A program made the translations under genes and the position numbers. The notes under the pieces were generated by a model. The model worked only from the letters and a program-made list of their open reading frames with translations, ran no database searches and had not been told where the DNA came from. From Cytobacillus firmus (GTDB taxonomy: Bacteria; Bacillota; Bacilli; Bacillales; Cytobacillaceae), in NCBI RefSeq assembly GCF_023657595.1, contig NZ_CP098323.1, forward strand, positions 4,364,001 through 4,428,000: a stretch of DNA of 64,000 nucleotides, in the 5' to 3' direction. Shown here one piece after another: positions 43,982 through 52,667 of the stretch; within the stretch, counting starts at the first letter, position 1, and each line of letters begins with the position of its first letter.

Positions 43982-44875
43982 TTATACTTTCAGGAACTTT
44001 CTGACTGACATTAAGCTTCCCCATACACCAATGAGGGCACCCATCAGGATAAGAAGCCCGGAAATCTGATAAACAAACGGACTAAACTCCAGCAGCTTGA
44101 CAAAATGTCCTTCAAGCTTTGGCGCCAAATAATCATAGGCGTAATAGTATGCTGATGAAACAAGCGCAATAGGAATAATGGATCCTAGCAGCCCAAGCCA
44201 TAAACCTTCAAGGAAGAATGGCCATCTGATGAACGAGTTGGTTGCTCCTACCAATCTCATAATCTCAATTTCTTTTCTTCGTGACATAATCGTAATCTTA
44301 ATGGTATTGGAAATCAGGAACATGGCAGTGAATAATAAGCCGATAATCAGCACAAGGCCAACATTTCGTCCGGCATTGATAAAGTTGAATAGTTTTTCAA
44401 CCTGCCCCTGCCCATATTTTACTTTTGCCGCATATTCCATTTTCTCAATCTGCTTTGCAGCTTTCATTGTGTCTGCCGGGTTTTTCGTCTTTACGATAAA
44501 TACATCGTTCAGCGGATTATCCTGTTCGAACAGTTTGAAGGCTTCGCCTTCTTCACCAAGGCTGTTTATTAAACTATCAAGCTCTTTTTCCTTAGTTGAG
44601 TATTCAACCGTTTTGACTTCGGGTATTCCTTCGATTTTTTGCCGTAAAACTTCCTGATCCTGCTCATTTGCAGCAACATCGATGTGAACGCGGATTTCCA
44701 CGTCCTCTTCAATGGTTGTAGCCACCTTGTTGAGATTCATCATAATGACGAAAAATACGCCAACTAAAATGAGGGTTACTGTGACCGCACTTGCAGAAGC
44801 AAATGTCATCCAGCCGTTTCGCCCGAGACTTTTAAAACTTTCGCGGAAGTGCCGGCCCAATGTTCTAGCTTTCAT
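43982..44875 (-). CDS. ftsX: Cell-division ABC transporter permease FtsX
   Basis: A 297-residue membrane protein: N-terminal RHFRESFKSLGRNGWMTFAS, one membrane span, a large extracellular loop (about 60-165), then three more spans, with IKITIMSRRKEIEIMRLVGATN between. FtsX transmits FtsE ATPase cycles to cell-wall hydrolases. ATG at 44875; a longer frame upstream overlaps ftsE and is not used. The 11-nt overlap with ftsE implies coupling. Confidence 0.95.
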   Translation of the reverse strand: MKARTLGRHFRESFKSLGRNGWMTFASASAVTVTLILVGVFFVIMMNLNKVATTIEEDVEIRVHIDVAANEQDQEVLRQKIEGIPEVKTVEYSTKEKELDSLINSLGEEGEAFKLFEQDNPLNDVFIVKTKNPADTMKAAKQIEKMEYAAKVKYGQGQVEKLFNFINAGRNVGLVLIIGLLFTAMFLISNTIKITIMSRRKEIEIMRLVGATNSFIRWPFFLEGLWLGLLGSIIPIALVSSAYYYAYDYLAPKLEGHFVKLLEFSPFVYQISGLLILMGALIGVWGSLMSVRKFLKV

Positions 44876-45551
44876 AGCCGTAATCACCTCTTTGCTCGTC
44901 ACGCACAATTCTTCCGCCTTCAATGGCAATAACGCGGTGCTTAATCGTGTTAACAATTTCTTTATTATGAGTTGCCATGACCACAGTCGTTCCTCTCGTG
45001 TTGATTTCATCGAAGATGTTCATGATTTCCCATGAGGTATCCGGGTCAAGGTTTCCTGTAGGCTCGTCCGCTATCACGACCTTTGGAGAGTTTACGATTG
45101 ATCTGGCGATGGAAACACGCTGCTGCTCCCCGCCTGACAGTTCGGTCGGAAGCATCCTTGCCTTATGTTTTAAACCTACAAGGTCCAATGTTTCCATAAC
45201 TTGTTTTTTAATATTCTTCGGATGCTCTTCAATAACCTCAAGAGCAAAAGCTACATTCTCATAAACTGTCAATGTCGGGAGGAGCTTAAAGTCCTGGAAA
45301 ACGACACCGATTTTACGGCGCATTAGCGGCACCTTTGCATTCTTCAATGTAGCCAGATTCACTCCGTCAATGGTTATCGTTCCGCTCGAAGGCTTTTCTT
45401 CCCGGTACATCATTTTGATAAAAGTGGATTTACCGGCACCACTCGGCCCTACTACATAAACAAACTCACCTTGCTTAATATGAATATCTATCCCGCTGGC
45501 AGCTGTAACGCCATTGGGGTATCTCTTATATACGTCTTTCATTTCGATCAT
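44865..45551 (-). CDS. ftsE: Cell-division ABC transporter ATPase FtsE
   Basis: A 228-residue ATPase with Walker A GPSGAGKST, signature LSGGEQQR, Walker B VIADEPTGNLD and the FtsE-specific N-terminus IEMKDVYKRYPNG. The ATG follows AGGTGATATAT. Partner of FtsX in control of peptidoglycan hydrolysis; in B. subtilis it also affects entry into sporulation. Confidence 0.96.
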   Translation of the reverse strand: MIEMKDVYKRYPNGVTAASGIDIHIKQGEFVYVVGPSGAGKSTFIKMMYREEKPSSGTITIDGVNLATLKNAKVPLMRRKIGVVFQDFKLLPTLTVYENVAFALEVIEEHPKNIKKQVMETLDLVGLKHKARMLPTELSGGEQQRVSIARSIVNSPKVVIADEPTGNLDPDTSWEIMNIFDEINTRGTTVVMATHNKEIVNTIKHRVIAIEGGRIVRDEQRGDYGYES

Positions 45552-46013
45552 ATATATCACCTAGCATCTAGTGTGTATTAAGAATTTAAATAACAGATGG
45601 CTTGTTTCGCTAAAAAACGACATCCTTTCGACATAGAGGATGACAAAATACTTGTAAATACTGCCTAATTAGCCATCTAAAATTCTCACACAACCCATTA
45701 TAACATCATAAGTTGTCAAAATAACGGAAAAAATTATTACAGTTTCTTTTCAAACCTGATACTATTGTTACTTTTTTCCTTAATTTCTTTAATATTCTAG
45801 TGTTTTATTTTCAAAATCGACTAATTTTTCCTTCTTTTTTCATATTGCATTTACTCGATATTTGTCATAAATTCTGTGATGCTATCCTGGGCTTTGAGAT
45901 TGGTTATTGCAACTTTTGTTCAATACGGGGAGTTTACCTTAGGTTTTGATGCAGCTCGTTTTAACTTTGGATGGATTAGCGGTGTCTATATTAAGCCATA
46001 AAACGCTTAGCGA
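45552..46013. other. AT-rich intergenic region between ftsE and cccB
   Basis: About 460 bp with no convincing gene. It should hold the ftsEX promoter near 45560-45720. An open frame 45879-46001 has no ribosome binding site and no recognisable product. Confidence 0.5.
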
Positions 46014-46048
46014 AAAAAATAAAAACGCCCTGGTAAACAGAACGTTTT
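46014..46048 (-). terminator. Terminator of cccB
   Basis: AAAACG-tt-CTG / CAG-gg-CGTTTT stem with TTTATTTTT on the minus strand. Confidence 0.7.
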
Positions 46049-46061
46049 CATGTGAATCCTC

Positions 46062-46415
46062 TTATTTCTTGCCTGCCAGCCAAGACGCTACAGCAGAAGC
46101 TTCTTCTCCCTGAAGCAATCCTTTAGGCATTGCTCCTTTACCGTTAGCTATCGTGTTTTCAATATCTTCCTGTGATAGGTTTGCACCGATTTTATCAAGC
46201 GCAGGTCCTACACCGCCTTCAAGATTTGCACCGTGGCAGCTTGAACATTTCTGTTCATAAAGCTTTTGTGCATCGCCAGCGTCAGCCGTATCCGTTGTTG
46301 TTTCGCCGCCGCCGTTTGTGGAAGTGTCCTTGTCCTCAGCAGCATCGTCTCCGCCGCCGCAGGCTGCAAGAACTAAAGATGTACCCATTAGTAGTGCTAA
46401 TAGCTTCTTTTTCAC
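46062..46415 (-). CDS. cccB: Cytochrome c-551, membrane-bound lipoprotein
   Basis: A 117-residue small c-type cytochrome. Lipobox LAAC at residue 19, a Gly/Asp/Thr-rich linker, then the haem-binding CSSCH (residues 57-61) and a distal Met ligand in GAMPKG. It carries electrons on the outer face of the membrane. Its position next to ftsEX and yvjA is as in B. subtilis. Confidence 0.95.
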   Translation of the reverse strand: MKKKLLALLMGTSLVLAACGGGDDAAEDKDTSTNGGGETTTDTADAGDAQKLYEQKCSSCHGANLEGGVGPALDKIGANLSQEDIENTIANGKGAMPKGLLQGEEASAVASWLAGKK

Positions 46416-46467
46416 CTATAATTCCCCCTCAGGAAAAAATACTAAGTACAGCTATATTATACCAACA

Positions 46468-47334
46468 CTACGCTCGTTTGAAACCCTCGCCCAACACCTC
46501 GGAAGCATCCGTAACAATGATAAATGCAGTAGGATCAATGGTTTGAACCAGTTGTTTCAATTTTGTGAACTCTGTCTGATCCACTACACACATCAGGACC
46601 GGACGTTCATGGTCGGTATAACCACCGTATGCTGATAGTTTTGTCACACCGCGGTCAATTTTATTCAAAATTCCTTCACGAACTTCACTTTGATTTTCAG
46701 TAATGATTAAAGCCATCTTTGTCCGGCTGAAACCAAGCTGGATCAGATCAATTGTTTTGCTTGTTACATATAAAGCAATTAAGGCATACAGCCCCTGCTC
46801 TATGTCAAAAATAATCGCAGCCGACAATACGATCAATCCATCGATTATCGCAACACAAGTGCCAAGAGACAAACCTGTATACTTGTTAATAATCTGTGCT
46901 GCAAGGTCTGTCCCTCCTGTTGATGCTTTACCCCTGAAAACAATTCCTAAACCAAGACCGACGCCAATTCCGCCAAACAGCGATGCGAGCAGCGGATCAG
47001 ATGTCCATGGCTCGTATTCCTTTGTCAGAAACACAACAAACGGCAGGAAGATTGTCCCGGCCAGAGTCTTGGCTCCAAATTGTTTTCCAAGCAGCAGCAC
47101 ACCAGCAATAAAAAGCGGTATATTAAATGCCCACTGTACATAAGCTGGCTCCCAGCCAACAACTGCATCCAGGATTGTACTGATCCCGCTTACCCCGCCT
47201 GATGCAATCCGGTTGGGCAGCAAAAACACATTAAACGCGACCGCTACAATACCTGACCCTATCAAAACGTATAAATACTCCAGCAATCTCTCCGCTTTTG
47301 TACTATAAGTATATCCTCTTTTATATTTGCCCAT
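46468..47334 (-). CDS. yvjA: YitT-family membrane protein YvjA
   Basis: A 288-residue protein with five to six membrane segments (YitT/DUF161) and a C-terminal DUF2179 domain (GVTKLSAYGGYTDHERPVLMCV). Family function is not established. Gene order yvjA-cccB-ftsE matches B. subtilis. Confidence 0.88.
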   Translation of the reverse strand: MGKYKRGYTYSTKAERLLEYLYVLIGSGIVAVAFNVFLLPNRIASGGVSGISTILDAVVGWEPAYVQWAFNIPLFIAGVLLLGKQFGAKTLAGTIFLPFVVFLTKEYEPWTSDPLLASLFGGIGVGLGLGIVFRGKASTGGTDLAAQIINKYTGLSLGTCVAIIDGLIVLSAAIIFDIEQGLYALIALYVTSKTIDLIQLGFSRTKMALIITENQSEVREGILNKIDRGVTKLSAYGGYTDHERPVLMCVVDQTEFTKLKQLVQTIDPTAFIIVTDASEVLGEGFKRA

Positions 47335-47616
47335 TTCTTCTCCCTCCGGTGTCCCGATCTATGCAGAATACGATATTCCATTTTTACCGTCAGTGAGTAT
47401 AGCATGGAGTTTGAGGCCTGTAAATGCCATTGAACTGCCGTATTAAAGGACTCTGCCCTGCCTTTTCATTATGTTGCGATAAAAGCGTTCAATTTATCAT
47501 GCAATATTAATGTGTGAAATGTTTATGAACATTGTGGAAGAATACTTCCAGGCCGCCTTCTCATCAGCATGAAATACAGCAGCATGTGGTATAATGTCGA
47601 AAAGGAGGTGAGAAAA

Positions 47617-48219
47617 TTGGAGAAGATTCTTAATGAAATTTTAAGTACATTGAAGGACCATTCAAAGAGGTTTGATGGTATTGACGAGAAGTTCGATTCG
47701 ATTGATAAAAGATTCGACTCTATGGACAAGAAATTTGATTCGATTGATGAGAAATTTGATTCGATTGACCAGAGATTTGAATCGATAGATCAGAAATTTG
47801 ATTCGATTGATACAAAGTTTGATTTGATTGATCAGAGGTTTGATTCAATAGATAAGAGGTTTGATTCGATTGACCATGAAATCTCTGATGTTAAAAGCAG
47901 ACTTGGAAATGTTGAGAACAGGCTTGGGAATGTTGAGAACAGGATTGGAAATGTTGAGAACAGACTTGGAAATGTTGAGAACAGGCTTGGGAATGTTGAA
48001 AATAAAATTGAAGTACTGTCTGAACAGATTGAGAACAATGCGACCGAATTCAGAAGCCATTTTAAGCATATTGAAATAAAGCTGGATCAGCATGAAGAGA
48101 CTTTTAACGTCATCTCTGACGCAATAAAAGGCACAAAAATTGATATCGTTCACCTCAGTGAAAAGAGCGGGGTTCAAGAAATGGAAATAAACCAGCTCAA
48201 AAAGCGTATCCACTCCTAG
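47617..48219 (+). CDS. Coiled-coil protein built from heptad repeats
   Basis: A 200-residue protein made of two blocks of exact heptads: about ten copies of RFDSIDK-like units (residues 18-91), then five of LGNVENR (about 99-133), and a helical tail. Each heptad is a 21-bp DNA repeat, so the gene expands and contracts easily. The TTG start follows AAAGGAGGTGAGAAAA, a near-perfect site; an upstream in-frame ATG has none. No signal or membrane segment. I infer an oligomeric rod; function unknown. Confidence 0.8.
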   Translation: MEKILNEILSTLKDHSKRFDGIDEKFDSIDKRFDSMDKKFDSIDEKFDSIDQRFESIDQKFDSIDTKFDLIDQRFDSIDKRFDSIDHEISDVKSRLGNVENRLGNVENRIGNVENRLGNVENRLGNVENKIEVLSEQIENNATEFRSHFKHIEIKLDQHEETFNVISDAIKGTKIDIVHLSEKSGVQEMEINQLKKRIHS

Positions 48220-48257
48220 AGCACTCCCCATTCACCGGCTAGCTCAGTCCCATAAAA

Positions 48258-48297
48258 AATAAGCCTATGCCGGTAATATGCAAGCATAGGCTTTCTT
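48258..48297. terminator. Bidirectional terminator
   Basis: AAGCCTATGC / GCATAGGCTT, a perfect 10-bp stem with a T-rich right side and an A-rich left side, between convergent genes. Confidence 0.85.
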
Positions 48298-48387
48298 GCA
48301 TCTTATCCTGAGGCGAACCCAATCTTGATCGTTAAACATACTAATAACCTACTCATCACTTGCTAATTACCTCTGCGACCTAAACTT

Positions 48388-49011
48388 CTAAAGAAATAAA
48401 TCACTGCCAACCTCAAAAATATAATAAACCCCATATAGTACACTTGCTGCTGAAGAGATCCTTATAAGATTTGAGTGTATTTTCTTTTGAGCTTGAGAAG
48501 TGATTAAAAAGGGCAACCCAAGAACAGTAGTAAAGAGAAGCATTCCAATAATTGTTCCTGCTCCAAAAATGAGGATAAAAAGAAAAGCTTGCAACTCTGT
48601 TTGAGCCTGTGCAGTTGTTAATAGAACTAAAGCTGCACTGCCAGCCAGACCATGAATCCCTCCAATGATAAAAGACTTCTTGTGATAATGCTTTGTGTTC
48701 GGCCTTTGCTGTTTTTTGTCCTTAAAGCCAGTAAAGCCAAGATATATAAGCATTATGCCCACTGCCAATTCAAGAGAAAGAGCAAGAGGGCCAGGGATAT
48801 GCTGATTAAGTGCTATAACCGTTACCCCAAATAACAGGAGCATTAACGTGTGGCCAAGCCCCCAGAAAACACCTGAGAGCGAAGAGCGAACCAAGCGCTT
48901 TGTCTGGCTTGCAATTGTTGAAACCGCGATAATGTGATCGGGCTCTGTTGAATGTTTTATTCCTAATGTGAAACCCAGCAATAAAATAGAAAGTAATCCG
49001 CTCTCAAGCAT
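48388..49011 (-). CDS. Nickel/cobalt permease, UreH/NiCoT-like
   Basis: A 207-residue protein with six hydrophobic segments. The N-terminal signature GIKHSTEPDHIIAVSTI resembles the HX4DH metal-selectivity motif of NiCoT carriers, and GLGHTLMLLLFG and GGIHGLAGSAAL fit the UreH branch. It lies next to the lar cofactor genes, so it probably imports nickel for the pincer cofactor. Confidence 0.8.
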   Translation of the reverse strand: MLESGLLSILLLGFTLGIKHSTEPDHIIAVSTIASQTKRLVRSSLSGVFWGLGHTLMLLLFGVTVIALNQHIPGPLALSLELAVGIMLIYLGFTGFKDKKQQRPNTKHYHKKSFIIGGIHGLAGSAALVLLTTAQAQTELQAFLFILIFGAGTIIGMLLFTTVLGLPFLITSQAQKKIHSNLIRISSAASVLYGVYYIFEVGSDLFL

Positions 49012-49071
49012 CTAAATTCCCCCAGCGGCAAAATTCCGTTTTTCCCTCTCCAATACAGTTAAGTTCATTCA

Positions 49072-49896
49072 TTATATAGCTGTTCCTTCCAGCAATTTAT
49101 TCATACTTCCGCTTTTATACCCAGCCAGGTCCATAGCTGTATATTTAAATCCAATCAATTTTAATTGCTCAGAGATTTCTTTATGATACTTTAAGAGTTC
49201 ATTCATATCTGACGGATCAACTTCGATTCTTGCAATTTCATTGTGAACTCTGACACGGACCTGCTTGATTCCAAATCCCTTAATAAACTGCTCGGCCTCA
49301 TCAACTTTCCTCAACTTCTCAATTGTGATTTTTTCACCATATGCTATTCTGGAGGATAAACATGCTAGTGAGGGTTTGTCCCATGTATCAAGTCCCAGCT
49401 CTTTGGAACGGATCCTGATATCGTCTTTCGTAATATCAGCCTCGGCAAGAGGGCCTCTTACATTTTTTTCAATAGCAGCCTTCACACCAGGCCGATGTTC
49501 TCCTAAATCATCTTTAATGAGACCAAAGGTCAAGTTATGATAACCTTTTTCAATCATAATTGGATACAAATTTTCAAACAGTCCCTTTTTACAGTAATAA
49601 CATCTGTTTGAATCATTTTCCGAATATCCGGGAATGGAGAGTTCTGACATCTTAATAATTTGATGCGGGGCATCAATGGCATTGGCGATTCGAATAGTTT
49701 CTTCCAGCTCGGAAGGAGGAAAAGATTCCGAGTCAGCTGTAATAGCAAGCACATTTTCTTTTCCTAATGTATCTAAAGCCACCTTTAATAAGTAGGTACT
49801 ATCTACCCCTCCTGAAAATGCAATAATAATCCGTTCCATCTCTGAAAGTATTTCCTTCAGCTTTTGTTCTTTGACTAAACTGTTATGTATATTCAT
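49072..49896 (-). CDS. larE: ATP-dependent sulfur transferase LarE
   Basis: LarE adds two sulfurs to the pyridinium dicarboxylate intermediate of the nickel-pincer nucleotide. The PP-loop SGGVDS lies near residues 28-33. Three cysteines are present at the positions expected for a [4Fe-4S] ligand set: Cys99 and Cys102 (NRCYYCKK) and Cys179 (PSLACLSSR). The single-cysteine L. plantarum type instead sacrifices its cysteine, so this enzyme is probably catalytic. 274 residues. It ends the minus-strand larB-larC1-larE operon. Confidence 0.92.
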   Translation of the reverse strand: MNIHNSLVKEQKLKEILSEMERIIIAFSGGVDSTYLLKVALDTLGKENVLAITADSESFPPSELEETIRIANAIDAPHQIIKMSELSIPGYSENDSNRCYYCKKGLFENLYPIMIEKGYHNLTFGLIKDDLGEHRPGVKAAIEKNVRGPLAEADITKDDIRIRSKELGLDTWDKPSLACLSSRIAYGEKITIEKLRKVDEAEQFIKGFGIKQVRVRVHNEIARIEVDPSDMNELLKYHKEISEQLKLIGFKYTAMDLAGYKSGSMNKLLEGTAI

Positions 49897-49915
49897 TTGG
49901 ACACTTCCCCTCCTG

Positions 49916-50638
49916 TTATTGTTCTCCGATCACAAACCTGACAACATTTGGGTGGGATTTGAAATCCTTTGACCCTGCGCCATATCCTATTTTCTGAACT
50001 TTCATGGAAGGCATGTTCCCGAACTCATTAGCCAGGGTACGGACAATGGCAGCACCAGTAGGTGTCGTCAATTCACTTTGAATGTCAGTTTTCCGCAATG
50101 GAATATCTTTTAGAATTTCCAATGTTGCCGGGGCTGGCACAGGATAAAGGCCATGAGCAATTTTGATATATCCATTTCCTGCAGCAACCGGAGTGCAGAC
50201 TACCTTTTCAATGTTTAATGTATTGTAAGCAATTGCGGTACCTATAATATCAATCATCGAGTCTACACCTCCAACTTCGTGGAAATGCACCTTTTCGAGA
50301 GTGCTGTCATGTATTTTTGCCTCTGCTGACCCTATCGTTTCAAACATTTTTAAGGCCGTTTCTTTTTCTGCCTCTTCAAGGTCAGATTCTTCAATTGCTT
50401 TTTTTATGTGTGTATAGTGGCGGTGTGAGTGTTTTTCTTCTTCTGTATGAATGACTAATTCCGTACTGGAGATTCCCTTCTTTACAACCTTTTTTGTCCC
50501 TAGCGAAAACTCTTCCTTAATTACAGATTTAAGCTTTCTTTCTACAATTGATAAATCAACGCCCAATTCTGTGAAGGCTGCCAGAGACATATCTCCAGCA
50601 ATGCCGGAAATACCGCAATCTATAAATAATATGTTCAT
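49916..50638 (-). CDS. larC1: LarC N-terminal subunit (LarC1)
   Basis: A 240-residue protein matching the first half of the LarC nickel insertase: NILFIDCGISGIAGDMSLAA at the N-terminus, the His-rich loop EEEKHSHRHYTH, VHFHEVGGVDSMIDIIG and PVPAPATLEIL. It stops where the C-terminal LarC2 domain would begin; that part is encoded separately at 51469 on the other strand. LarC installs nickel in a CTP-dependent reaction. Confidence 0.9.
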   Translation of the reverse strand: MNILFIDCGISGIAGDMSLAAFTELGVDLSIVERKLKSVIKEEFSLGTKKVVKKGISSTELVIHTEEEKHSHRHYTHIKKAIEESDLEEAEKETALKMFETIGSAEAKIHDSTLEKVHFHEVGGVDSMIDIIGTAIAYNTLNIEKVVCTPVAAGNGYIKIAHGLYPVPAPATLEILKDIPLRKTDIQSELTTPTGAAIVRTLANEFGNMPSMKVQKIGYGAGSKDFKSHPNVVRFVIGEQ

Positions 50639-50666
50639 TACATTTACCCCGCTTTGTTTTTTATGT

Positions 50667-51407
50667 TTAGACTCTTAGCATCAAAGAAGCTGAATAGCCT
50701 GCACCAAATCCATTGTCTATATTCACCACCGTTACGCCGGAAGCGCATGTGTTAAGCATGCTTAACAAAGATGTAATGCCATTTAAGTGTGCACCATATC
50801 CTATGCTGGTCGGAACCGCTATAACAGGAGTGGATACCAATCCCCCGACTACACTGGGAAGTGCACCTTCCATTCCCGCTACAACAATCAACACATCACA
50901 CTTTTTAATCTCGTCAATTTGCACAAATAAACGATGAATCCCCGCTACTCCAATATCATAAAAACTTGCGTAATGGTGTCCCATAGCTTCAATCGTCACT
51001 TCTGCCTCCCGGGCCACAGGAATGTCAGAAGTCCCTGCACAGATAACCCCAATTTTCTTCTCCGTCTTCAGTTCATAATCCTCAGGCTTATACAAAAGTG
51101 TTCTGCCGGATGAATCATATACAGCTCCATCCACCTGCCTGCATACTTCTTCTGCAGATTTTGGGTCAACCCTTGTAGCTAAAACGGTATTCCCCTTATA
51201 AACCAAATGCTTAAATATATGTAAAATTTGTTCTGTGGTTTTACCTGCCCCAAAGATAACCTCAGGAAATCCTTGTCTGAATTCACGCTCATCGTCCACT
51301 TTGGCAAATCCGTAATCTGTAAAGCCCTTCAATTGTTCCTCAGCTTCCTCAATTGAAAGATGGCCATTTTTTAATTGTGCTAAAATATGTGTAGTATAAG
51401 ATTGCAT
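50667..51407 (-). CDS. larB: Pyridinium-3,5-biscarboxylic acid mononucleotide synthase LarB
   Basis: LarB carboxylates and hydrolyses nicotinic acid adenine dinucleotide, the first step of the nickel-pincer pathway. The 246-residue protein shows the PurE-like fold motifs ICAGTSDIPVAREAE, VAGMEGALPSVVGGLVSTPV and the final NIDNGFGAGYSA. First gene of the minus-strand lar operon; diverges from larC2 with a 61-bp gap that must hold both promoters. Confidence 0.93.
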   Translation of the reverse strand: MQSYTTHILAQLKNGHLSIEEAEEQLKGFTDYGFAKVDDEREFRQGFPEVIFGAGKTTEQILHIFKHLVYKGNTVLATRVDPKSAEEVCRQVDGAVYDSSGRTLLYKPEDYELKTEKKIGVICAGTSDIPVAREAEVTIEAMGHHYASFYDIGVAGIHRLFVQIDEIKKCDVLIVVAGMEGALPSVVGGLVSTPVIAVPTSIGYGAHLNGITSLLSMLNTCASGVTVVNIDNGFGAGYSASLMLRV

Positions 51408-51468
51408 TCATTTCTTCCTTTCTTTTCTTCATCTAAAATTTATACCAGCTTAAGGAGGCTCGTAAAAA

Positions 51469-51924
51469 ATGCAGCATGGCCAAGAGCATACTGATCATGA
51501 CATGATCAAAATTGAAGTAAATCTGGACGACATTCCTGGAGAATGGCTGGGACATGTTATGGACTTATTGTTTCAATCCGGGGCCAATGATGTCTTTTAT
51601 ATACCGATTTACATGAAGAAAAATCGGCCGGGTACCATGCTCCAGGTTTTGTGTGAAAATAAGAAAAAATCCGAGATGATGAATATCATTTTTAGAGAAA
51701 CCACCACATTGGGCGTGCGATACTACCCACTTTCTGTAAATCGTCTTGGCCGAAAATTTCGAAAGGTTGAAACACCATGGGGGACCGTCTCTGTTAAAGA
51801 GGGGCTGATGCAAGGTGAAATTGTTCAGCAAGCCCCGGAATTCAGTGATTGCAAAGCTATATCTGAGCAATACGGAATACCATTAAAATTGGTTTTTCAA
51901 GAGGTTTGGAAGCAGCTGAAATAA
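51469..51924 (+). CDS. larC2: LarC C-terminal subunit (LarC2)
   Basis: A 151-residue protein equivalent to the LarC C-terminal domain: IKIEVNLDDIPGEWLGHVMD, FYIPIYMKKNRPG, ETTTLGVRYYPLSVNRLGR. A short His/Asp-rich N-terminus (MQHGQEHTDHD) may bind nickel. TTAAGGAGGCTCG precedes the ATG. In L. plantarum LarC1 and LarC2 are joined by a programmed frameshift; here the two halves are on opposite strands and separated by larB, so they must act as separate chains. Confidence 0.9.
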   Translation: MQHGQEHTDHDMIKIEVNLDDIPGEWLGHVMDLLFQSGANDVFYIPIYMKKNRPGTMLQVLCENKKKSEMMNIIFRETTTLGVRYYPLSVNRLGRKFRKVETPWGTVSVKEGLMQGEIVQQAPEFSDCKAISEQYGIPLKLVFQEVWKQLK

Positions 51925-51953
51925 ATCCAAATCAACTAATCCAACAATCTGGC

Positions 51954-51992
51954 AAAAGGACCTCCACCTATCCAAATGGCAGGTCCTTTTGA
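51954..51992. terminator. Bidirectional terminator between larC2 and eda
   Basis: AAAAGGACCT / AGGTCCTTTT, 10 bp, loop of 17 nt, between convergent genes. Confidence 0.85.
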
Positions 51993-52022
51993 CTTGAATT
52001 AGCTTCCGAAACTGCCAATGAT

Positions 52023-52652
52023 TTATAAATTTATTAATTCAGAAAATTCCTTTGCCTTTTCAGTCAGTTTCAAATAATCCTCATCCGAATTTAGATTTTT
52101 TGCATTTACTAACGAACTGCCTACTCCTGCGGCAACTGCCCCCGCTTTTAAATATTCACGGATATTTTGAACATCAATACCCCCGGTTGGCATCAGCGGA
52201 ATATGCGGAAGCGGGCCCTGCAGGCTTTTGAAATAAGAGACACCCATGACATCGGCTGGGAACACCTTAATAAGATCTCCGCCATTTTCATAGGCTGTCA
52301 GGATTTCAGTTGGGGTGAGAGCACCAGGGATACTGAGTACACCGTAACGTTTTGCCAGTTTAATGGTTTCCGCATGAACGATTGGCGAAAAGATAAACTC
52401 CGCTCCAGACATAATGACTGCACGCGCTGTTTCAGGATCCAGCACGGTCCCTGCCCCTACGATTGCCTGGTTTCCAAACTCTTCTCTTACTTTTTCTATT
52501 AACGAGCAAACCTTTGGTGTTTCAACTGTTATCTCAAATGTGCTGACACCGCCGGCCAGCAGCGCATGAGCAATGGGCAAAATCTGATCCTGGTTTGCAC
52601 CGCGAATAACAGCAACAATCTTGCTCTTCTTTAACTCTTCTAACTTGCTCAC
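52023..52652 (-). CDS. eda: 2-keto-3-deoxy-6-phosphogluconate aldolase
   Basis: A 209-residue class I aldolase: VIRGANQDQ, FEITVETP, VGAGTVLDPE, the Schiff-base Lys in LIKVFPADVMG, and PTGGID. It splits KDPG (or KDPGal) into pyruvate and glyceraldehyde-3-phosphate. Located 15 bp after kdgK, forming the phosphorylative exit of the sugar-acid cluster. Last gene of the operon. Confidence 0.94.
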   Translation of the reverse strand: MSKLEELKKSKIVAVIRGANQDQILPIAHALLAGGVSTFEITVETPKVCSLIEKVREEFGNQAIVGAGTVLDPETARAVIMSGAEFIFSPIVHAETIKLAKRYGVLSIPGALTPTEILTAYENGGDLIKVFPADVMGVSYFKSLQGPLPHIPLMPTGGIDVQNIREYLKAGAVAAGVGSSLVNAKNLNSDEDYLKLTEKAKEFSELINL

Positions 52653-52667
52653 TGATTTTCCTCCTTT

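Noticed and set aside
45879..46001. Open frame of 40 codons in the ftsE-cccB gap
   Set aside because: No ribosome binding site, no terminator, no recognisable sequence; short enough to occur by chance.
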